Origin: Larix sibirica | Lineage: Eukaryota; Streptophyta; Pinopsida; Pinales; Pinaceae | Length of the DNA stretch: 10,502 nucleotides | Direction: 5' to 3' | NCBI GenBank assembly: GCA_004151065.3 | Contig: NWUY0300032772.1 | Location: 22,290 to 32,791, forward strand | In this document: one piece after another, positions 7,416-10,502 of the stretch | How the letters are laid out: each line of letters begins with the position of its first letter | How positions within the stretch are numbered: position 1 is the first letter of the stretch | Notes under the pieces: generated by a model | Databases searched by the model: none | What the model was told of the DNA's origin: nothing | The model's input: the letters and a program-made list of their open reading frames with translations, nothing else | Position numbers and translations under genes: made by a program

Positions 7416-7655
7416 ACATAGATTTGATTTCGCAATTGTGTTTTCCTTTTCAACAAGAGTTGCATAGATCAAGTGTGATTTCATTTTCAGTAAAGATTGT
7501 ATGGATTGGGTGTGATTACCTTTCTTCATAGAAGCAGTATTCATTTGATGACTTTTTATAAGGTTTGAGGCAAGATAATCCATAAGTGTTTTTTCCTTTA
7601 GAAAGAGTGGATTGATTGGGTTTTCATTCATTAACTGCATGATCATTTAGAGTCA
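7416..7655 (+). repeat. Degenerate short tandem-like repeats in LTR U5
   Basis: Loosely repeated units of roughly 36-44 bases follow the pattern TTG-TAGATTRRGTGTGATT-ttccTTTTCA-AGAG. The clearest pair are at about 7459-7496 (TTGCATAGATCAAGTGTGAT) and 7497-7541 (TTGTATGGATTGGGTGTGAT). Weaker copies lie before (about 7416) and after (about 7610). Divergence is high and the boundaries are approximate. Confidence 0.45.
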
Positions 7656-7783
7656 CCAACACTATAGAGGAAATTGTAGCCTGCATAGACTTTGCACAAC
7701 CTTGAAATAGATAGACGACCCTTGGTTTCATAATTAATGTGTGTTATTTAGTTTTCCTAGAAAGATAGTTAGAATCCCCAACA

Positions 7784-8223
7784 CACAACAACCATTCATA
7801 AACAAAAATATTGCAAAAAAACAAAAAACTATAGCCATCCCACAGACTGATCGTTAGTACTCGATATATATAAAAATAACATAACTGAAAGAAAGAAATA
7901 AAAATGCTCAAAAATTACTAATAACATAAATAAAATCTAAGCTAGTCAAACTTAAACAAAAAACATGCTAAAAAGGTGAAAGCAATTGCAGGAAAACAAA
8001 AACTAAGACTAAGAGAAACAAAAGCTAATCAAATGTTCAATAGTGAACTAATTTATCCTCCCTACTCTAAACTAACTAGTTAGGATCAAAGCTAAGTAAA
8101 ATAAAAAAAAATCCAATGTAACCATTCATCAAATGGATTAATTCTTCTTCCGTTATGGTTGATGATAAAACAAGCCAAGGATAGATTAAAGATTAAGAAA
8201 GTGACAATTGGGGTCACCTTAAA
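7784..8223. other. A-rich spacer without genes
   Basis: On the plus strand this stretch is strongly A-rich with short TA runs (for example TATATATA near 7864). No frame, RNA gene or clear repeat is supported. On the minus strand it is T-rich and directly follows the decayed coding sequence, so it could be that unit's 3' untranslated region. Confidence 0.5.
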
Positions 8224-9350
8224 TTATTGCTTGAAAATTGAGAAAATGCCATAATGATATAAGGTGATATCATGCCAAGGTTGAAACTGATCTTTGCAAA
8301 CTTTATCCATCCAAAGGTCAATGGGATTGACCAATTGATAATCATTATTTGTTAAGGATAGCGAAAGAAAGGGATGCAACACTTTAGAAGAGGTTCTCTG
8401 GCATGTGTCAATTCCTCCACTTAGAAATTCGATCAAAGAAGTGTGCCTCAACGTGATGATAGATTTAAGTAATGGCGATGAGAGGGTGGAGTGAGAAAAT
8501 GCATTTTTCCCCATATGATTTATAATCATTGACCTTAAAATTTCATGAGGAGAAAAATTGTAATTGAATATTATTGGTATCACTAATCTCATGACTTGGT
8601 TCAAGAACAAACATGATCTCAAATTTGAATTCAGATAGATGGGGGTTCAATTCATTCACTCCATTCGAAAGATACCAATAAAGGATACTTTTGTTATCAA
8701 ATGAATCATAGTTGAGTTTTCCTATGGATTCTTGATAATTATCACCCCAACATTAATCTAGATCTAGGGAATGCCCCATGGATTTTGATTCGTGGTCATG
8801 CTCATGTTGATTCACAAATATACAATGGTTAGATGTAAATTGGCACTTGTAGACTTCATCATCGAAATATTTTAGCAAAGGAACGTGTTTTGATGATGCT
8901 GGAGGAAAAAATATTTAGATGATAGCTATGGAAGGGAGGAGTGATGATATGTATTCTATCCTAGATTCAAAATAACTAACCCCAAAATTTCATGAGATGA
9001 AAGGCCTAAATGTTGGTAATTATTGAATTTTTTGGTTTCATAGATAGGCTGATGGGGTTTTAAAATGTGGGGCATAGGATGATTATTTTCACCTTGTCCT
9101 TCTTCCACAATGACTTGATTAAGAACTCAATCATATTTAGGATTATTCAAACATTGATTCAGTTGATGGTTAACCACACAAGGATTATGTAATTTATCTC
9201 TTAAAGTTGTGTTGATGGGATCCCAAATGGAATCCTCAACTATGGATGTTTCTCTAAGGAATCACCTAACGATTGATCATGGTGCACTTGATGGTGATCA
9301 GTGGATTCCCACTCGTGGGTCATATAGAAGTGATTATAATTATATATTTA
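8224..9350 (-). pseudogene. Decayed coding sequence of unknown family
   Basis: Read on the minus strand, successive open pieces follow one another in shifting frames. The first, 9347-9243, includes NHFYMTHEWES. The second, about 9264-8959, runs from IVEDSIWDPINTTLRD to YETKKFNNYQHLGLSSHEIL with one TGA at 9127-9129. The third, 8914-8546, includes FPPASSKHVPLLKYFDDEVY, YWYLSNGVNELNPHLSEF and FVLEPSHEISDTNN, with one TAA at 8753-8755. The fourth, about 8500-8227, ends in NPIDLWMDKVCKDQFQPWHD and a TAA. The pieces are hand-translated, have few stops and are rich in His, Asn, Asp and Tyr. Together they look like one protein of about 350 residues broken by shifts. I do not recognise the family; a retroelement gag-like or accessory ORF is a guess from the surroundings. 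Confidence 0.5.
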
Positions 9351-9743
9351 AACACTTAACCACTCCAAAATGATGAATGAGGGCCAATACAAAGTGTTGG
9401 GTTGAGTTAAAGGGGAATCCTAATACTAACAGACTTGTTGGTTATGAAATTTCAGATCTAGAAATGTTGTTACAACAAGCTAAGCCAATGCATGTATGGT
9501 TGTAGCAACTATTTTAATGGATGAAATATTTATTTAAGGGACTAGTGCCTACTCCTAAGGGATTTATGGAGTCAATGATCCAAGGAAAAATCCTAGGGAA
9601 GACAACCATAACCTTGACCACTAAAATGACTAACACAAACACACATGCACAAAGTAAAATGGCTAGAAAATGCAACAAATAATGAATTTCTTGACTTATG
9701 CCAGCTACAAGACATATAAATAAAAGGGAAAACAAATACTTAC
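9351..9743 (-). other. Stretch with no confident gene; weak hydrophobic frame
   Basis: On the minus strand 9514-9774 is open and includes a hydrophobic run (HFLAILLCACVFVLVILVVK). It lacks an ATG and overlaps a perfect 5' splice site at 9743. It is better read as T-rich intron sequence, whose codons are naturally Phe/Leu/Val-rich. Nothing else is supported. Confidence 0.4.
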
Positions 9744-9860
9744 CTATTCTTGGTGGTTGATGGAGTCTATCCACCCTCCCTAACAGTGGGTGAATCGATC
9801 GTTAGCTTAAGAAATCGTCAAGACTGGCTAGGGCACACTTGTTGAGCTTGCTTCTCCAAC
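9744..9860 (-). other. Exon candidate bounded by splice signals
   Basis: On the minus strand a T-rich tract ending TTTGCAG (CAG at 9863-9861) precedes GTTGGAGAAGC. A full-consensus donor, AG|GTAAGTAT, begins at 9743. The enclosed 117 bases are the most GC-balanced part of the neighbourhood but hold stops in all three frames, so this would be a leader exon or a decayed coding exon. It lies upstream of, and on the same strand as, the decayed coding sequence at 8224-9350. Confidence 0.35.
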
Positions 9861-10502
9861 CTGCAAACCAAAAATCACTTGGTAAGTGTGTGTTTTAAGC
9901 TAATACATACACGAGTAAAACTAAGCCATAAAAATTTAGGAGAAAATGCAGGAAACTGGAAGAGAAATGGAAAAATATTAAAGATCAACTAGCAAAAAAG
10001 AATTCTTAAGAAAAAACCCCTATCTAGAAAGACACCAAGGCGCCTTGAGCAATTCACTGCCTCCTTTTTCCTGCATAAAAACACTAAAATTTACAACCAA
10101 CTAGATGATCCAAGATTCTAACACTCAAGAGGATGAAATGAGTGATATACATGAGAAAAACACCAAGAGACAAGAATAAATGAGGAACACAAATGACTGG
10201 TTTCTACTTCTATAACAAATGATCCAAAATTCATTTACAATGAGTTTCTCTTCTTCTTTTATAAGAACGAGAAGATCAAAATCCCTAGTCGTAAGGATGG
10301 ATGGCTGATATTAGATTAGAAACCAAATATTAATGGATGAGATTAAAAACTCAGCAATTTTACATTTTACATAAGCTGGAAAATAGCTGAAAATAGAGAG
10401 GGGTTAATTGCCTCATTATGCCCATAAGTTACAACTTAATCACGGGGGCTTCACTCAATGACTGCCTACCATAGCACGTTCGTTCGTGGCATATGAAACA
10501 AT
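9861..10502 (-). other. Possible promoter/leader or LTR remnant, minus strand
   Basis: No coding frame is supported on either strand. On the minus strand the order TATA box (10263-10257), A/G-rich start region, T-rich leader and acceptor-like CAGs (for example TTTTTATGCAG near 10073) resembles an LTR or promoter plus intron-containing leader. No PBS for initiator Met tRNA was found and no LTR edge is visible. Confidence 0.3.
10257..10263 (-). promoter_or_regulatory. TATA-like box, minus strand
   Basis: TATAAAA, in the context CTTATAAAAGAAGAAG on the minus strand, is a good plant TATA match. It would drive transcription toward the exon candidate and the decayed minus-strand coding sequence. 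There is no independent evidence of use. Confidence 0.35.

Larger units (their letters stand above)
6243..7783 (+). mobile_element. Candidate 3' LTR, about 1.5 kb
   Basis: The left edge, TGTTAG, is set by the polypurine tract. The right edge is placed at CCCCAACA (7776-7783), a CA ending loosely complementary to the TGTT start; CACA two bases later is equally possible, and an earlier CACCAACAC near 7655 is an alternative. Inside are two U3 hairpins (6616-6651, 6823-6849), a good TATA box at 6890-6897, a presumed R region after about 6920, and a T-rich U5 with degenerate short repeats. A length near 1.5 kb is ordinary for plant Tat/Athila-type LTRs. No partner LTR exists in the window, so the right edge and target duplication cannot be confirmed. 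Confidence 0.62.

Noticed and set aside
7404-7646. Minus-strand frame of 80 codons
   Set aside because: It arises from the degenerate repeat units of the LTR U5 region.
8575-8582. TGGTATCA resembling an initiator-Met tRNA primer binding site
   Set aside because: The match stops after eight bases, has no LTR end next to it, and falls inside the decayed minus-strand coding region.
9514-9774. Minus-strand frame with a membrane-like hydrophobic run
   Set aside because: No ATG, spans a consensus splice donor, and T-rich non-coding DNA naturally yields Phe/Leu/Val runs.
10036-10047. CAAGGCGCCTTG palindrome
   Set aside because: A single short palindrome without flanking structure; not enough to call a site.

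Overview
The window looks like nuclear intergenic DNA from a seed plant. It is AT-rich and holds no intact cellular gene, but it carries a decayed Ty3/gypsy LTR retrotransposon and other repeat-derived remnants. The long LTR-like sequence and this style of element would suit a large repeat-rich genome, possibly a gymnosperm; that is inference only. One unresolved base (N at 130) fits a draft assembly.

Bases 202-3727 (+) are a fossil gag-pol 3' part in the order protease, reverse transcriptase, RNase H, integrase, which is the Ty3/gypsy order. The frame is broken by several shifts and many stops, so nothing here can make a working polyprotein. The aspartic protease signature is split by a shift, the RT reads YMEE, and the integrase has D, D, K at exact DD35E spacing. 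No gag is recognisable in 1-201. Bases 3728-4520 are a long non-coding 3' stretch ending in a GC hairpin and a polypurine tract (4521-4531), followed by an LTR-like start at 4532.

Bases 4786 to about 5990 (+) hold a separate degenerate ORF of a plant transposon-associated type. It has a conserved-looking N-terminal domain of about 200 residues and an acidic tail. It lies after pol and before a second polypurine tract (6230-6242). A long LTR candidate (6243 to about 7783) follows, with a TATA box at 6890, two strong hairpins in U3 and short degenerate repeats toward its end. The two polypurine/LTR junctions resemble each other, so this is either one element with an extra env-position ORF and an internal tract, or two related elements joined or nested.

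Bases 7784-8223 are A-rich and empty. Bases 8224-9350 on the minus strand contain a decayed coding sequence of unknown family, readable across three frames. Upstream of it on the same strand are a splice-bounded exon candidate (9744-9860) and a TATA-like box (10257-10263). These suggest a second, oppositely oriented transcription unit or retroelement. No tRNA, rRNA, CRISPR array or bacterial-type signal was seen.
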